DNA of 64,000 nt, taken from assembly GCA_913057985.1 (NCBI GenBank), contig CAJXPL010000006.1, positions 1 through 64,000 on the forward strand. Reading direction: 5' to 3'. Position 1 is the first letter of the stretch. The number at the start of each line of letters is the position of its first letter. Of the stretch, positions 17,288 through 26,564 are shown in pieces. A model generated the notes under the pieces. That model did not search any database and was not told where the DNA came from. It worked only from the letters and a program-made list of their open reading frames with translations. The position numbers were made by a program, and so were the translations under genes. The DNA is from an uncultured Synechococcus sp. Its GTDB lineage: Bacteria > Cyanobacteriota > Cyanobacteriia > PCC-6307 > Cyanobiaceae.

Positions 17288-18382
17288 TCAGGCGTGCTGA
17301 ACCGTCAGATTCAATGCATTGAAGAGCTGATCAAGCTTGCAATGCTCCTCCACAAGACGGAAGGCATAGGTGGCCTTCACGGCTTCATGCAGGCGCACGT
17401 GGCCGAAAGCCTGCTCAATCACCCCCACCGTGGCCAGGGTGTCGTGCTCCACCTTGAGCAAGGGCACGTCCAATTCTTCGGCGCGATTGATCAATTGAGG
17501 GAGAGGTTCCCCAGCCCCGGTGAGAATCAAACATTGGGTTGAAGCCTCAAGGGCGGCCAGCTGGATGTCGGTGCGATCAGCTCCCGTCACAACAGCCATG
17601 TTGCGTCGCTTGCGGAAGAACTCCATGGCGGAATTCACATTCATCGCGCCAATGCTCAGGGTTTCCACCAGCAGTTCCTGCCGTTCCTGGCAACAGATCA
17701 CCCGGGCATTGAGGCGCCGCACCAACTCGCCGACGGTGACGCTGCGCAGCAAAGGAGAGCGGGGCATAACGCCAAACACCTGCAAGCCCAGGCCCTGCAA
17801 GGCAGGAACCACCTGTCGCTCCAAGCTGTCGACCTCTTCTGGAGTGACGGCGTTCAGCACCACTCCAACCAGACGGTCACCCGGGGTCTGCTTGGCCGCG
17901 AGCAGCGCATCCACACTGCGGCTGTCCTGCCAGAGGTGCACCAGAACGACCTTGGCATCCAGACCTGTGGCCAGCTGCGGAAGACTGAGGCCGTACAGCA
18001 AACCCTCCTGGAGGCTTCCCGCACATTCCAAGAGTGTGAGTCCATCGTCAGACTGAATGCACTGGCGCAGCTCCGCAAAACCTTGGCCAGCGTCCAACTC
18101 GCCTTGGCCAAGCCGCTGGGCAGCTGTTGTCGGCGACAGCAGATGCATCGAAGGAATCAAACGCTCAGGCGGCAGATTCAGCGTTTCACCAACAAATCGA
18201 ACGTCGTCGTCGATGAGTGGTTGAGGCAACGGCCCCTGGTTCGGGTCCCAGTCCAGGCTTGTGGCCAGGGGCTTTCCGAACCTGATCTGCTGTCCGGCAC
18301 GGGCGAGCTGCTGAGCAATTCCAAGAACAAGGGCCGACTTCCCACTGAACGGCTCACACGATCCGATCAACAGTGTCGTTCC
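17288..18382 (-). CDS. BioD-like AAA/DRTGG-domain protein (phosphotransacetylase N-domain type)
   Basis: A 364-residue protein read from ATG 18382 (ATG 18406 adds eight residues). The N-terminus has a P-loop-like GSCEPFSGKSALVLGIAQQL typical of the dethiobiotin-synthetase-like AAA fold, the middle carries SPLLRSVTVGELVRRLNARVICCQE, characteristic of DRTGG domains, and the end is helical. This combination occurs as the N-terminal regulatory part of some phosphate acetyltransferases, but the catalytic PTA domain is absent. It may sense acetyl-CoA or nucleotide status. Function unproven. Confidence 0.75.
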   Translation of the reverse strand, partial: GTTLLIGSCEPFSGKSALVLGIAQQLARAGQQIRFGKPLATSLDWDPNQGPLPQPLIDDDVRFVGETLNLPPERLIPSMHLLSPTTAAQRLGQGELDAGQGFAELRQCIQSDDGLTLLECAGSLQEGLLYGLSLPQLATGLDAKVVLVHLWQDSRSVDALLAAKQTPGDRLVGVVLNAVTPEEVDSLERQVVPALQGLGLQVFGVMPRSPLLRSVTVGELVRRLNARVICCQERQELLVETLSIGAMNVNSAMEFFRKRRNMAVVTGADRTDIQLAALEASTQCLILTGAGEPLPQLINRAEELDVPLLKVEHDTLATVGVIEQAFGHVRLHEAVKATYAFRLVEEHCKLDQLFNALNLTVQHA

Positions 18383-18411
18383 CATGGAGGTGATTGCTGA
18401 CACCACTGAAT

Positions 18412-18780
18412 CTAGGCCTGTTCAGGAGCATCTCCGCGCTCGATCAACAACCACTGCCAGAACCCATTGGGCAGATCAGGCTCCGATGGTTGGAGATGGG
18501 AACAATCCATGAGCCAGGTCACCAGCTGATGGGTGGTAACGGCGAAATCAAAATCTCCCTCGGGATGACCGGGAAAACGAAGCTGACAGACCAGCCTCTC
18601 CATCGGTGCAGCAACCCCATTCCAGCGGAGTTCGTAGGGGTGTCCATCGCTTCCGGCCACCGGACGCCGCCCCTGCAGTGCGCCCCGCCCCAGGATCTGC
18701 AGGGCTGCGGATAGATCCTGCTCGCGACTGACGCCACCGCAGTAGGGAGCAAACAGAACCAGTTGGGCGGCATCTGACAC
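18412..18780 (-). CDS. Conserved-type protein of unknown function
   Basis: A 122-residue soluble protein. It starts MSDAAQLVLFAPYCGGVSREQDL and has an alternating hydrophobic/charged pattern suggesting a mixed alpha/beta fold, with WNGVAAPMERLVCQLRFPG in the centre and NGFWQWLLIERGD at the end. No motif points to an activity. It is divergent from the short-chain dehydrogenase gene and lies just upstream of the BioD/DRTGG-type gene on the same strand, so it may lead that operon. Confidence 0.6.
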   Translation of the reverse strand: MSDAAQLVLFAPYCGGVSREQDLSAALQILGRGALQGRRPVAGSDGHPYELRWNGVAAPMERLVCQLRFPGHPEGDFDFAVTTHQLVTWLMDCSHLQPSEPDLPNGFWQWLLIERGDAPEQA

Positions 18781-18834
18781 GGCTGGTGCTTGATTCGTGC
18801 TCCGCTCGTTTCAAGGATGCCCCAAGCTGGCCCC

Positions 18835-19554
18835 ATGGCCCAGTCCCCCTTTCTCGGCAAACGGATCGGCATCACAGGCGCTCGTGGAGCCCTCGGCGCA
18901 GCCCTGGCCCGTTGCTTCCGTTCCGCAGGCGCCCACGTCGTCGGTTTCACCCACGGTTCCACTCCGCCAGAGCAACCGGAGGGTCCACACCGCTGGGTGA
19001 GCTGGAGCTGCGGAGACGAAGCCAGCCTGGATGAGGATCTCGCGGAGATCGATGTTCTGATCCTGAATCACGGAATCAATCCTCAGGGCGGCCAAAGCCC
19101 CGATGTGATCAATCAGGCGCTGGAGATCAACACCTTGAGCAGCTGGCGGCTGATGCAGCGATTTGAGGCCATCAGCAGAGCATCGACGCAAGGCGGTCCG
19201 AAGGAGGTGTGGGTGAACACCTCGGAGGCTGAAATCCAGCCTGCCGTGAGTCCTGTTTATGAGCTCACCAAGAGGATGCTGGGACAACTGGTGAGCATCC
19301 GCGGCGCGGTGCTTGATGCCACCGGACGAGAAGCCCTGATCCTGCGAAAGCTTGTACTCGGCCCCTTTCGCTCGTCGCTCAATCCGATCGGGGTGATGGG
19401 CGCTGATTTCGTCGCTGGCCAGGTGCTGCGCCAGGCCAGCTGGGGATTTCGCCTGGTGATCGTGACGCCAAACCCCCTGACCTATGTCTTGATGCCTCTC
19501 ACCGAGCTTGGACGGCGGGTCTACAGCCGAATCCTCAGTCGCCCCGATCGGTGA
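18835..19554 (+). CDS. Short-chain dehydrogenase/reductase family protein
   Basis: A 239-residue protein read from ATG 18835; ATGs at 18817 and 18790 are alternatives that would extend the N-terminus. The nucleotide-binding motif is [26 protein letters not shown] replaces the usual NNAG segment, and YELTKRM provides the YxxxK pair. The upstream serine is in VNTSEAEI. The active site is therefore complete but divergent. The C-terminus carries a hydrophobic stretch ([18 protein letters not shown]). The substrate is unknown. The end overlaps map by 20 bases. Confidence 0.75.
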   Translation: MAQSPFLGKRIGITGARGALGAALARCFRSAGAHVVGFTHGSTPPEQPEGPHRWVSWSCGDEASLDEDLAEIDVLILNHGINPQGGQSPDVINQALEINTLSSWRLMQRFEAISRASTQGGPKEVWVNTSEAEIQPAVSPVYELTKRMLGQLVSIRGAVLDATGREALILRKLVLGPFRSSLNPIGVMGADFVAGQVLRQASWGFRLVIVTPNPLTYVLMPLTELGRRVYSRILSRPDR

Positions 19555-20380
19555 GGATTTCGCATCCATCACTCGTCACCAGAACGGTGTGCTCCCACTG
19601 CGCCGAGAGGGAGCCATCGCGGGTCACAACGGTCCATTGATCCCGCAGGGTGCGGCATGCCTTGCTGCCGGCATTGAGGATGGGCTCAATCGCCAGGGTC
19701 ATGCCAGGACGCAGGGTGACATTGGGAAGCTCATCGGTGCGGAAATTGAACACGGAAGGTTCTTCGTGCAGGTTCCGGCCGACACCATGGCCGGTGTAGT
19801 CCTCAACAACACTGAAACCGTTGGCCTTGACGTGGTCTTCAACGGCTCCAGCGATGTCCAGCAATGTGTTGCCTGCTTTTACCTGGCTCAGGCCAGCCAT
19901 CAAGGCTTCCTTGGCAACGCGGCTCAAGGTCTGTGCTTCCTGGGGCGCGTCTCCCACGCAGATCGTGATGCAGCTGTCGCCGTGGTAGCCCTCGAAGTAG
20001 GCGCCGGTGTCCACCTTCAGAAGATCGCCCTGGCGAATCACACGCTTCGGGCTGGGAATCCCATGCACCACTTCGTTGTTGATGCTGGCGCAAATGCTCG
20101 CCGGAAAACCGTGATAGCCCTTGAAACTTGGGGTCGCACCCATTTCGCGAATGCGTTTTTCGGCATAGGCATCAATATCTCCCGTCGTCTGGCCTGGCTC
20201 CACCATTCCCATCACCTCGCGCAGCACGGTGGCGACGATGTGGCTGGCCTGACGCATGATCTTCACTTCACGGGCTGATTTGATCTCAACACCGCGACGC
20301 TTCTGGATGCGCGGACCGGTCGCCGTCACCTGCCCCTGCGCTGCCTGGGTGGATGCCAGAAGATCAGCAAAGAGATTCAT
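19535..20380 (-). CDS. map: Methionine aminopeptidase, type I
   Basis: A 281-residue MetAP with the full set of metal ligands: [15 protein letters not shown] (two aspartates), [13 protein letters not shown] (histidine), LAIEP (glutamate) and WEHTVLV (glutamate). The substrate-side histidine is in [17 protein letters not shown]. It removes the initiator methionine from nascent proteins. The N-terminus is about 30 residues longer than the compact bacterial form, with a low-complexity stretch before [15 protein letters not shown]. Convergent with the SDR gene. Confidence 0.92.
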   Translation of the reverse strand: MNLFADLLASTQAAQGQVTATGPRIQKRRGVEIKSAREVKIMRQASHIVATVLREVMGMVEPGQTTGDIDAYAEKRIREMGATPSFKGYHGFPASICASINNEVVHGIPSPKRVIRQGDLLKVDTGAYFEGYHGDSCITICVGDAPQEAQTLSRVAKEALMAGLSQVKAGNTLLDIAGAVEDHVKANGFSVVEDYTGHGVGRNLHEEPSVFNFRTDELPNVTLRPGMTLAIEPILNAGSKACRTLRDQWTVVTRDGSLSAQWEHTVLVTSDGCEILTDRGD

Positions 20381-20424
20381 GGCTCAGCCCAATATCCGTC
20401 ACGCTATCAACAGCAACCGAATTG

Positions 20425-20721
20425 ATGCCGGTCATGTCGCTGCTTGCGCGCTTGCGGGAACTGCATCGAAGCGTTGCACCCTTCGTTCTGTCGCCCTTGC
20501 TGGTAACGGTGTTCTCCGGTGTCAGTTACCGCCTGGCCCGGGACTGGTTTGGAGCCAGTCGGGACCAGGTTCACTGGTTAATGGTGGTGCACGAGGGGGA
20601 ATGGCTCGGTTCCACGCTGGAACCGATGGTTGTTCTTCTCAACGCCATCGGCCTGCTGTGGATGCTGATCACAGGCATAGGGCTCCTGATGGAGCGATGG
20701 CGTCGAAAGGTACACTCATAG
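20425..20721 (+). CDS. Small PepSY-associated transmembrane protein
   Basis: A 98-residue membrane protein read from ATG 20425 (ATG 20434 possible; an upstream start at 20353 would overlap map on the other strand). It has a short N-terminal amphipathic part ([28 protein letters not shown]), the segment [41 protein letters not shown] and a basic C-terminus. The layout resembles small PepSY-TM proteins found beside photosynthesis and iron genes. The function is unknown. It lies 25 bases before rplS on the same strand. Confidence 0.6.
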   Translation: MPVMSLLARLRELHRSVAPFVLSPLLVTVFSGVSYRLARDWFGASRDQVHWLMVVHEGEWLGSTLEPMVVLLNAIGLLWMLITGIGLLMERWRRKVHS

Positions 20722-20746
20722 TTTGGCGATTCAACGCGGAGCTGGG

Positions 20747-21220
20747 ATGGCAGCCGATTCGAAGGACACAGCGGTGACCGACGACAACACCGAAACGGCT
20801 GTGGAAACAGCACCTGAGGCAGCGGCGAAGGCCAGCAAGGCTTCCGGTGCCCCTGCCAAGAAACTGAGCCCTGAAGCTCTGATTCGCTCCTTTGAGTCGG
20901 CTCAGCAGAAGAATGATCTCCCTGAGATCTACGTGGGCGACACCGTGCGCGTTGGTGTTCGCATCAGCGAGGGCAACAAGGAGCGTGTTCAGCCCTACGA
21001 AGGCGTGGTGATTTCCAAGCGCCACGGTGGCCTCAACCAGACCATCACCGTGCGCCGGATTTTCCAGGGCATCGGCGTTGAGCGGGTGTTCATGCTGCAC
21101 AGCCCCCAGGTGGCTTCCATCAAGGTGGAACGGCGCGGTAAAGTACGCAGGGCGAAGCTTTTCTATCTGCGGGAACGGGTGGGCAAGGCCACCCGCGTGA
21201 AGCAGCGCTTCGATCGCTGA
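20747..21220 (+). CDS. rplS: 50S ribosomal protein L19
   Basis: A 157-residue protein whose C-terminal 115 residues match L19: [43 protein letters not shown] and [21 protein letters not shown]19 sits at the interface of the ribosomal subunits. ATG 20747 is preceded by GGAGCTGGG, a good ribosome-binding site; a TTG at 20723 is unlikely. The first roughly 40 residues are an alanine-, threonine- and glutamate-rich extension not seen in standard bacterial L19. It is followed by tRNA-Trp, probably in one transcript. Confidence 0.95.
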   Translation: MAADSKDTAVTDDNTETAVETAPEAAAKASKASGAPAKKLSPEALIRSFESAQQKNDLPEIYVGDTVRVGVRISEGNKERVQPYEGVVISKRHGGLNQTITVRRIFQGIGVERVFMLHSPQVASIKVERRGKVRRAKLFYLRERVGKATRVKQRFDR

Positions 21221-21280
21221 GGTTTCGACCTCGTTCAATCAGTTGCCAACTTCAACGTTGGCTGAGGGGTACATCGCCTT

Positions 21281-21353
21281 GCGCCGTTAGTTCAGTTGGT
21301 AGAACGCAGGTCTCCAAAACCTGATGTCGGGGGTTCGAGTCCTCCACGGCGCG
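21281..21353 (+). tRNA. trnW: tRNA-Trp (CCA anticodon)
   Basis: A complete cloverleaf: acceptor stem GCGCCGT pairing with ACGGCGC, discriminator G, anticodon loop with CCA, and a GGTTCGAGTCC T-arm. CCA is not encoded at the 3' end. It lies 60 bases after rplS and 37 bases before the 62-residue small protein gene. Confidence 0.95.
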
Positions 21354-21390
21354 TCCGATGTTCCCCTCGTGCAGTTTCCCGGTTCTGAGC

Positions 21391-21579
21391 ATGGAGTTGG
21401 ATCTTCAACCTGGTGATGTTGTGAAGGTGTTGGAGTCAGCCGCCCTCGGCTGGGTCCGTGCCCGAGTGATACGCGTCAAGTCCGGCGGCCGTGTGGTCGT
21501 TCAGAGTGATCAAGGGCGTGAATTCACAGCCCGCGGCAATCAGGTTCGGCTCATCGAACCTGCAGGATTCCGTCCCTGA
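21391..21579 (+). CDS. Hyperconserved small protein of marine picocyanobacteria
   Basis: A 62-residue protein from ATG 21391 (an in-frame ATG at 21358 lies right after the tRNA and is less likely). It has an SH3-like beta pattern: QPGDVVKVLESAALGWVRA, then VRVKSGGRVVVQSD and FTARGNQVRLIEPAGF. Length and neighbourhood (rplS, tRNA-Trp, tRNA-Asp, gltX) match the hyperconserved protein I recall being reported in Prochlorococcus and marine Synechococcus. The setting suggests a role linked to translation or nucleic-acid binding, but no activity is known to me. Followed by a strong terminator. Confidence 0.8.
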   Translation: MELDLQPGDVVKVLESAALGWVRARVIRVKSGGRVVVQSDQGREFTARGNQVRLIEPAGFRP

Positions 21580-21621
21580 ATCGTTAGACGTTCGGCGTTG
21601 AGCCGATGTTTTCCCTCATGT

Positions 21622-21650
21622 CCCGGCGACTCTGTCGTCGGGATTTTTTT
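21622..21650 (+). terminator. Rho-independent terminator after the rplS-tRNA-Trp unit
   Basis: A 9-bp stem (CCCGGCGAC with GTCGTCGGG, one G-T pair) with a TCT loop is followed by A and seven T residues. It closes the rplS, tRNA-Trp, small-protein transcript, 42 bases after the last stop codon. The roughly 145 bases that follow contain no gene and probably hold the promoter for tRNA-Asp. Confidence 0.85.
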
Positions 21651-21795
21651 GTGGCGGCGCCCGGATGACAAAACCAGGCTGATCCATGGCTCAGTTGTTG
21701 ACGGAGGGCAGGGCGACAGTTGATACTGATCAGGTCGCGAAAGCGACTCAGATCAGATTCTTCGGAGCGCGTCTCGCGAGTTCTGAATCAGATCT

Positions 21796-21869
21796 GGGAC
21801 CGTAGTTCAACCGGTTAGAGCACCGCCCTGTCACGGCGGAAGTTGCGGGTTCGAATCCCGTCGGTCCCG
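21796..21869 (+). tRNA. trnD: tRNA-Asp (GTC anticodon)
   Basis: Acceptor stem GGGACCG pairs with CGGTCCC, discriminator G; the anticodon stem-loop CCGCCCTGTCACGGCGG carries GTC. The T-arm GCGGGTTCGAATCCCGT is intact, and CCA is not encoded. It lies 21 bases before the gltX start. Confidence 0.95.
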
Positions 21870-21890
21870 TTCTCACCACCAAGAGCCACG

Positions 21891-23324
21891 ATGGTGCGCG
21901 TTCGATTGGCCCCCAGCCCGACGGGCACGCTCCATATTGGAACGGCGCGAACCGCTGTTTTTAATTGGCTCTACGCCAAGCACGAGCAAGGCGCGTTCGT
22001 GCTGCGCATTGAAGACACCGATAAGGAGCGGTCCAAGCCCGAGTACACCCAGAACATTCTCGAAGGCTTGCAGTGGCTCGGGATCGATTGGGACGAGGAA
22101 CCCGTCATCCAGAGCGAACGGGTGGGGCAGCACCGTGATGCCATACAAACCCTGCTCGATCGGGGCCTGGCCTACCGCTGCTACGCCAGCGAAACGGAAC
22201 TCACGGCCATGCGCGATGCGCAGAAAGCGGCCAATCAAGCCCCGCGCTACGACAACCGCCACAGGTCTCTGACCCCCGAACAGGAGCAGGCGTTTCAGGC
22301 AGAAGGCCGTGAAGCGGTGATTCGTTTTCGCATCGATGACGCTGCCGAAATTCGCTGGAATGATCTGGTGCGTGGCGCCATGAGCTGGCGAGGCTCAGAC
22401 CTTGGCGGAGACATGGTGATTGCCCGCCGCGCCCCGGCGGATCAAATCGGCGACCCCCTCTACAACCTTGTGGTGGTGGTGGATGACGCCGCGATGGACA
22501 TCACCCATGTGATCCGCGGTGAAGATCACATTGCCAACACCGCCAAGCAACTGCTCCTCTACGAAGCGCTGGGCCTGCCCTTGCCGACCTTTGCCCACGC
22601 TCCTCTCATCCTCAATGCCGAGGGACGCAAGCTCTCAAAGCGGGATGGGGTGACCTCCATCAACGACTTCCGCGCCATGGGTTACACCCCTGACGCCATC
22701 GCCAACTACATGACCTTGTTGGGGTGGTCCGTACCGGAGGGCATGGAGGAACGGTTCAGCTTGCGTGAAGCCGCAGCCGTTTTTGGTTTCGACCGCGTCA
22801 ACAAAGCCGGGGCGCGTTTCGACTGGGACAAGCTCAACTGGCTGAATGCCCAGGTTCTGCACGGCTGGACGGCGGACCATCTTCTGGAAGAACTGACGCC
22901 GCTTTGGACCGAACGGGGTTGGACCGCTCCTAGCGACAAGAGCTGGTGCCTGGACCTCTGCGCCTTGCTGGGGCCATCCCTCACCCTGCTCAAAGATGGC
23001 GTCGATCAGGCGGAACCGTTCTTTGATCGTCCGGAGCTCCAGGACGATGCCCTCGAGCAACTCGCGATCGACGGAGCCAAGGCAGCCATTGCAGACCTGC
23101 TTCAGCGGCTCGAGAACAACCCTTGGGACGGCAGCGACGTTGATCAAGCCAAGGCTTGGCTGGGGGATGCCGCCAAAGCAGCCGGTGTGAAGAAAGGGGT
23201 TGTAATGAAGTCCATGCGCGCCGCTCTGCTGGGGCGTCTTCAAGGCCCCGATCTGATCACCACCTGGTCATTGCTGGCCCGAATCGGTGAGGACCTGCCG
23301 CGTCTGCGCCGCTGCCTCGGCTGA
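21891..23324 (+). CDS. gltX: Glutamyl-tRNA synthetase
   Basis: A 477-residue class Ic synthetase from ATG 21891. The HIGH-type motif is [21 protein letters not shown], and the KMSKS-type motif is GRKLSKRDG. Glutamyl-tRNA feeds translation and, through hemA and hemL, tetrapyrrole synthesis; in cyanobacteria lacking GlnRS it may also charge tRNA-Gln. It follows tRNA-Asp closely. Its last 57 bases overlap the convergent antiporter gene. Confidence 0.95.
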   Translation: MVRVRLAPSPTGTLHIGTARTAVFNWLYAKHEQGAFVLRIEDTDKERSKPEYTQNILEGLQWLGIDWDEEPVIQSERVGQHRDAIQTLLDRGLAYRCYASETELTAMRDAQKAANQAPRYDNRHRSLTPEQEQAFQAEGREAVIRFRIDDAAEIRWNDLVRGAMSWRGSDLGGDMVIARRAPADQIGDPLYNLVVVVDDAAMDITHVIRGEDHIANTAKQLLLYEALGLPLPTFAHAPLILNAEGRKLSKRDGVTSINDFRAMGYTPDAIANYMTLLGWSVPEGMEERFSLREAAAVFGFDRVNKAGARFDWDKLNWLNAQVLHGWTADHLLEELTPLWTERGWTAPSDKSWCLDLCALLGPSLTLLKDGVDQAEPFFDRPELQDDALEQLAIDGAKAAIADLLQRLENNPWDGSDVDQAKAWLGDAAKAAGVKKGVVMKSMRAALLGRLQGPDLITTWSLLARIGEDLPRLRRCLG

Positions 23325-24533
23325 GGCAGGCTCGTCATCCTCAGCTTTGACCAGGCCAAGAGCCTGAGCCAACGGCTGAGCCGTGAGGCCCTGAAGACCA
23401 ACGGTCATCAGGATGGTCAGGAACACCAACCCCTGAAGGCGTCCTGCCCCCAGGATGCCGGCCTGCTCCAAGCGAATCGCGAAGAGAGAGGCCACCGCTG
23501 CGGTGACGATGCCTCGCGGAGCGAGCCAACCCAGGAACAGCCGTTGTTCAAGTTTGTAGGGCAACCCGATGGTGGCCAGACCTACGCCGATCGGACGCAC
23601 CACGAGCATCAACGACAGCACACAGAGGATGCCGCCCCAACCCAGCGGACTGAGTTCAACCCAGGAGACGTCAGCAGCCAGCAGCGGAAACAGCATCGTG
23701 ATCGCCAACTGCGCCAGTTCCTGAATCAAACCATCCAATTCAGCGGTGTGGGGGCCTGGACGTCGACCGACAACGATGCCCGCCGCCACCGAAGCAGGCA
23801 GGGCGGATTCCGGCAGAAGCCACTCACTGACGCCATACATCAGAAACAGCAAACCCAGACTGAGCTGAAGCGGGAGCCCCTTCAACTGATCGGGTTTGAG
23901 CCGTCGCAGCAGTTCTGAAAGCAGCCAGCCGACGCTCGCGCCAATCAGCACACCACCGCCCAATCGATACAGCAGGCCGAGCATCACCTCCCGCCAGCCA
24001 TGCAGGTTGCCAAGGACAAGCTCCAACAGCAGCAGGGCTAAAACGGCGCCGATGGGCTCAAGCACCAGTCCCTCAGCCTCCAGGACTTCGCCCAGAGGAG
24101 GTGCGAGCCGAATTTGACGCACCAGGGGTGTGACCACCGTTGGCCCCGTGGCCAGCACGATGGCACTGAACACAGCCGCAAGCGACCAGCTGAGGCCCGC
24201 AAGCCAATGGGCCGCCAACAGACCGCCTCCCAGGGAGATCAACAGACGCAGAGCTGCGATGCGCTGCACCGTGGCCTTGATCGTGTCTCCAGGCAGACGC
24301 AGATTCAGTCCGCCATCGAACAGCACCAGGCTGACAAGAAGACCCACCACGGTTCCAAGCCCGGAGCCGAGATCAAGGGGTTCCACCCAACCCAGACCCG
24401 AGCGACCGATCAGCAGCCCCGACAGGAGCAGCAACACCACCCCAGGAAATTCCGACTTGGCCGCCAGAAAACGGGCTGCAGCACCCGAGGAAACCGTGAC
24501 GCCCCAGAGGAGGCCCAGACGCTCAGGCGTCAT
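23268..24533 (-). CDS. Na+/H+ antiporter (cation:proton antiporter family)
   Basis: A 421-residue membrane protein with about 12 hydrophobic segments. The transport core is recognisable as [10 protein letters not shown] near the N-terminus, [24 protein letters not shown] (with a GPT in the place of the usual ion-site residues), and [22 protein letters not shown], the CPA-family signature region. It exchanges protons for Na+ or K+ across the membrane, important for a marine cell. The 3' end overlaps gltX by 57 bases on the other strand. Confidence 0.85.
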   Translation of the reverse strand: MTPERLGLLWGVTVSSGAAARFLAAKSEFPGVVLLLLSGLLIGRSGLGWVEPLDLGSGLGTVVGLLVSLVLFDGGLNLRLPGDTIKATVQRIAALRLLISLGGGLLAAHWLAGLSWSLAAVFSAIVLATGPTVVTPLVRQIRLAPPLGEVLEAEGLVLEPIGAVLALLLLELVLGNLHGWREVMLGLLYRLGGGVLIGASVGWLLSELLRRLKPDQLKGLPLQLSLGLLFLMYGVSEWLLPESALPASVAAGIVVGRRPGPHTAELDGLIQELAQLAITMLFPLLAADVSWVELSPLGWGGILCVLSLMLVVRPIGVGLATIGLPYKLEQRLFLGWLAPRGIVTAAVASLFAIRLEQAGILGAGRLQGLVFLTILMTVGLQGLTAQPLAQALGLVKAEDDEPASAEAAAQTRQVLTDSGQQ

Positions 24534-24768
24534 CGACAGAGGAGAACTGAGGTTCCACGCGCACGCCGATCACCGCTTGGGGGCGTACGACCAGATATTC
24601 GCCCTCCAGATCACTGAGGGGAACGTTGACGAAACCGCCCTGGTTCTCGGCATTGACCACCCCTTGGTACCACTCCTGGAAGGTCTCGAGTTTCGGAAAA
24701 AACACCCGTTCGGTTTGCCCTCCCACAAGGTGGAGATGGACGGCGTAGCGGCGGGGCGTACGGGACAT
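24523..24768 (-). CDS. Small cyanobacterial-type protein of unknown function
   Basis: An 81-residue soluble protein starting MSRTPRRYAVHLHLVGGQTERVFFP, followed by LETFQEWYQGVVNAE and a beta-rich C-terminus (GEYLVVRPQAVIGVRVEPQF). The alternating pattern suggests a compact alpha/beta fold. Its start shares one base with the upstream DUF1643 gene and its end overlaps the antiporter gene by 11 bases, so it lies inside a wecB-DUF1643-small protein-antiporter run. No function can be assigned. Confidence 0.65.
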   Translation of the reverse strand: MSRTPRRYAVHLHLVGGQTERVFFPKLETFQEWYQGVVNAENQGGFVNVPLSDLEGEYLVVRPQAVIGVRVEPQFSSVDDA

Positions 24769-25394
24769 CAGCGCGGAAAGACATCCATCACGGTCCCCAC
24801 AGGATGACGGATCGGTTCCGGGTCTGCCCAGAGAAGAGGGCGAAGACAGGCGTTACGCGGGGCATAAAGCGGATGGCGCGGTTGCCCCGAGGCCGTCTGC
24901 CCGAGCATCAGAGGATGCGGCGAGTCGGGAACGAAGCGTCGGCGGTGCGGCAGCAAACGCTGAATGGTTCCAAGAACCAGCTGAGCCCGGTCCCATCGCG
25001 CCCCATTCGCCCCCCATCCACACCAGAGATCAACCCCAGATGTTCGGGACCAGTGGTTGAACCAGCGGTTCAAGATCGCGTCGTTCTGCTCACCGATGGG
25101 GTCCTTCACCCGCAGCAGCGCCGCCGGAGACGGCGACATCCGGGCGAACAGATTCAGCACCAGCAACTCCCGATATCCCCATTGCCTGGCGAAGCCGATC
25201 AAACGGCGCAGGGTCGGATCATCACGCTGGCCATCAGCTCGCGAGGGATTCAGACCCACGAAAAGGAGGCACCCTTCGCCGGCACCCAGGCAGCGCCGCA
25301 GCCACCAGCGGTAACAGCCATCGCTGCTCAGGGACGCTTCAGACCCCGAGCTGTCGCCGACAGCGTTCAAGGATGCGTTCGCTGGCGTGACCAT
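24768..25394 (-). CDS. DUF1643 domain protein
   Basis: A 208-residue protein read from ATG 25394; an upstream ATG at 25448 would add 18 residues over wecB. It carries the DUF1643 pattern: CYRWWLRRCLGAGEGCLLFVGLNPSRADGQRDDPTLRRLIGFARQWGY, then LLVLNLFARMSPSPAALL and a C-terminal GQTASGQPRHPLYAPRN. The conserved NPS-A and D-T residues suggest an enzymatic or nucleotide-related pocket, but no activity is established to my knowledge. It overlaps wecB by 56 bases. Confidence 0.8.
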   Translation of the reverse strand: MVTPANASLNAVGDSSGSEASLSSDGCYRWWLRRCLGAGEGCLLFVGLNPSRADGQRDDPTLRRLIGFARQWGYRELLVLNLFARMSPSPAALLRVKDPIGEQNDAILNRWFNHWSRTSGVDLWCGWGANGARWDRAQLVLGTIQRLLPHRRRFVPDSPHPLMLGQTASGQPRHPLYAPRNACLRPLLWADPEPIRHPVGTVMDVFPR

Positions 25395-26451
25395 CGCCGA
25401 AGGGGTTAACGGCGCGGGACATCTCTTGATAGGCCGTGGCATCCCCAAGCAGCCGCGAGGTCTCCTCCAGGATCACATCGGGATCGGTGCCCACCAGCCG
25501 GGCGGTGCCCGCATCAACGGCCTCCGGCCGCTCTGTGGTTCGCCGCAGAACCAGCACGGGTTTGCCGAGCGCAGGGGCCTCCTCCTGGAGACCACCGGAA
25601 TCGGTGAGCAACAGGCAGCAACCTTTCATCGCTGCAACGAGACGGTCGTAGTCCAGAGGTTCGGTCAGAACGACTCGGGGATGGCTTCCAAGCAGGGCCT
25701 GCAGCGGTTCACGCACCGTCGGGTTGCGGTGCATCGGCAGCAGCAGCGCCGTGTCGGGGTAGCGCTCAAGCACCTGCAGCATTCCTGCAGCGATGTCGTG
25801 CAGCCGCTCACCCCAGTTTTCACGGCGATGCACCGTGGCGAGGATCACCCTCTGTTGATCCCAGTTGAGGCCAAAAAACTGAACATCCGGCGCCGATTCC
25901 GCCATCAACAACAAGGCATCGATCACGGTGTTGCCGGTCACGGCGATCTCCCCGACCACCCCGGATGCTTTCAGGTTGGATTCAGCCTTGAGCGTCGGCG
26001 CGAAATGAAGGGTTGCGATCTGAGAAAGAAGCCGACGGTTGGCTTCTTCCGGGAAGGGATCCAGAAGATTGTCAGTGCGCAAGCCGGCCTCCACATGACC
26101 AACCGGGATCTGCTCGTAAAACGCAGCCAAACCAGCGGAAAACGCCGTGGTGGTGTCGCCCTGCACCAGGACCAGCTGCGGGGGGTAGGCCTGAAAGTCT
26201 TCCCGCAGCCCTTGCAGCGCAGCACAGGTGACATGGGTCAGGGTCTGACGGGGTGCCATCAGATTGAGATCCTGATCCGCCTGGAGATGGAACAAATCCA
26301 TCACCTGGCCCACCATTTCGCGGTGCTGACCGGTCAGGACGACACGGGTCTGCAATGCATCACAGGCTTGGAACGTCCGGATGACCGGAGCCAGCTTGAT
26401 CGCCTCCGGACGCGTTCCCAGAACGATCGTGACGCGGGGCTGTTCAGCCAT
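25339..26451 (-). CDS. wecB: UDP-N-acetylglucosamine 2-epimerase (non-hydrolysing)
   Basis: A 370-residue GT-B-fold epimerase. It shows the family pattern: VLGTRPEAIKLAPVI at the start, VVLTGQHREM, VLVQGDTTTAF, GHVEAGLRT, FPEEANRRLL, ILATVHRRENWG and LLTDSGGLQEEAPALGKPVLVLR near the C-terminus. It interconverts UDP-GlcNAc and UDP-ManNAc for surface polysaccharide or glycan synthesis. No dehydrogenase (wecC) is adjacent, so the fate of the product is not shown here. Confidence 0.92.
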   Translation of the reverse strand: MAEQPRVTIVLGTRPEAIKLAPVIRTFQACDALQTRVVLTGQHREMVGQVMDLFHLQADQDLNLMAPRQTLTHVTCAALQGLREDFQAYPPQLVLVQGDTTTAFSAGLAAFYEQIPVGHVEAGLRTDNLLDPFPEEANRRLLSQIATLHFAPTLKAESNLKASGVVGEIAVTGNTVIDALLLMAESAPDVQFFGLNWDQQRVILATVHRRENWGERLHDIAAGMLQVLERYPDTALLLPMHRNPTVREPLQALLGSHPRVVLTEPLDYDRLVAAMKGCCLLLTDSGGLQEEAPALGKPVLVLRRTTERPEAVDAGTARLVGTDPDVILEETSRLLGDATAYQEMSRAVNPFGDGHASERILERCRRQLGV

Positions 26452-26564
26452 TCCATCCAGACGGACCGCTGGAGTTTACGGGCGTTAACCCGGAGAGAAC
26501 AGTGAGAAATCCTTGCCAGTTCCGGCATCGAGACGATCCTGAAAACAGATCCCTCGCCATCAAC

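Noticed and set aside
21245..21262. GCCAAC/GTTGGC hairpin between rplS and tRNA-Trp
   Set aside because: No T run follows, and the downstream tRNA is likely in the same transcript; at most an RNA-processing signal.
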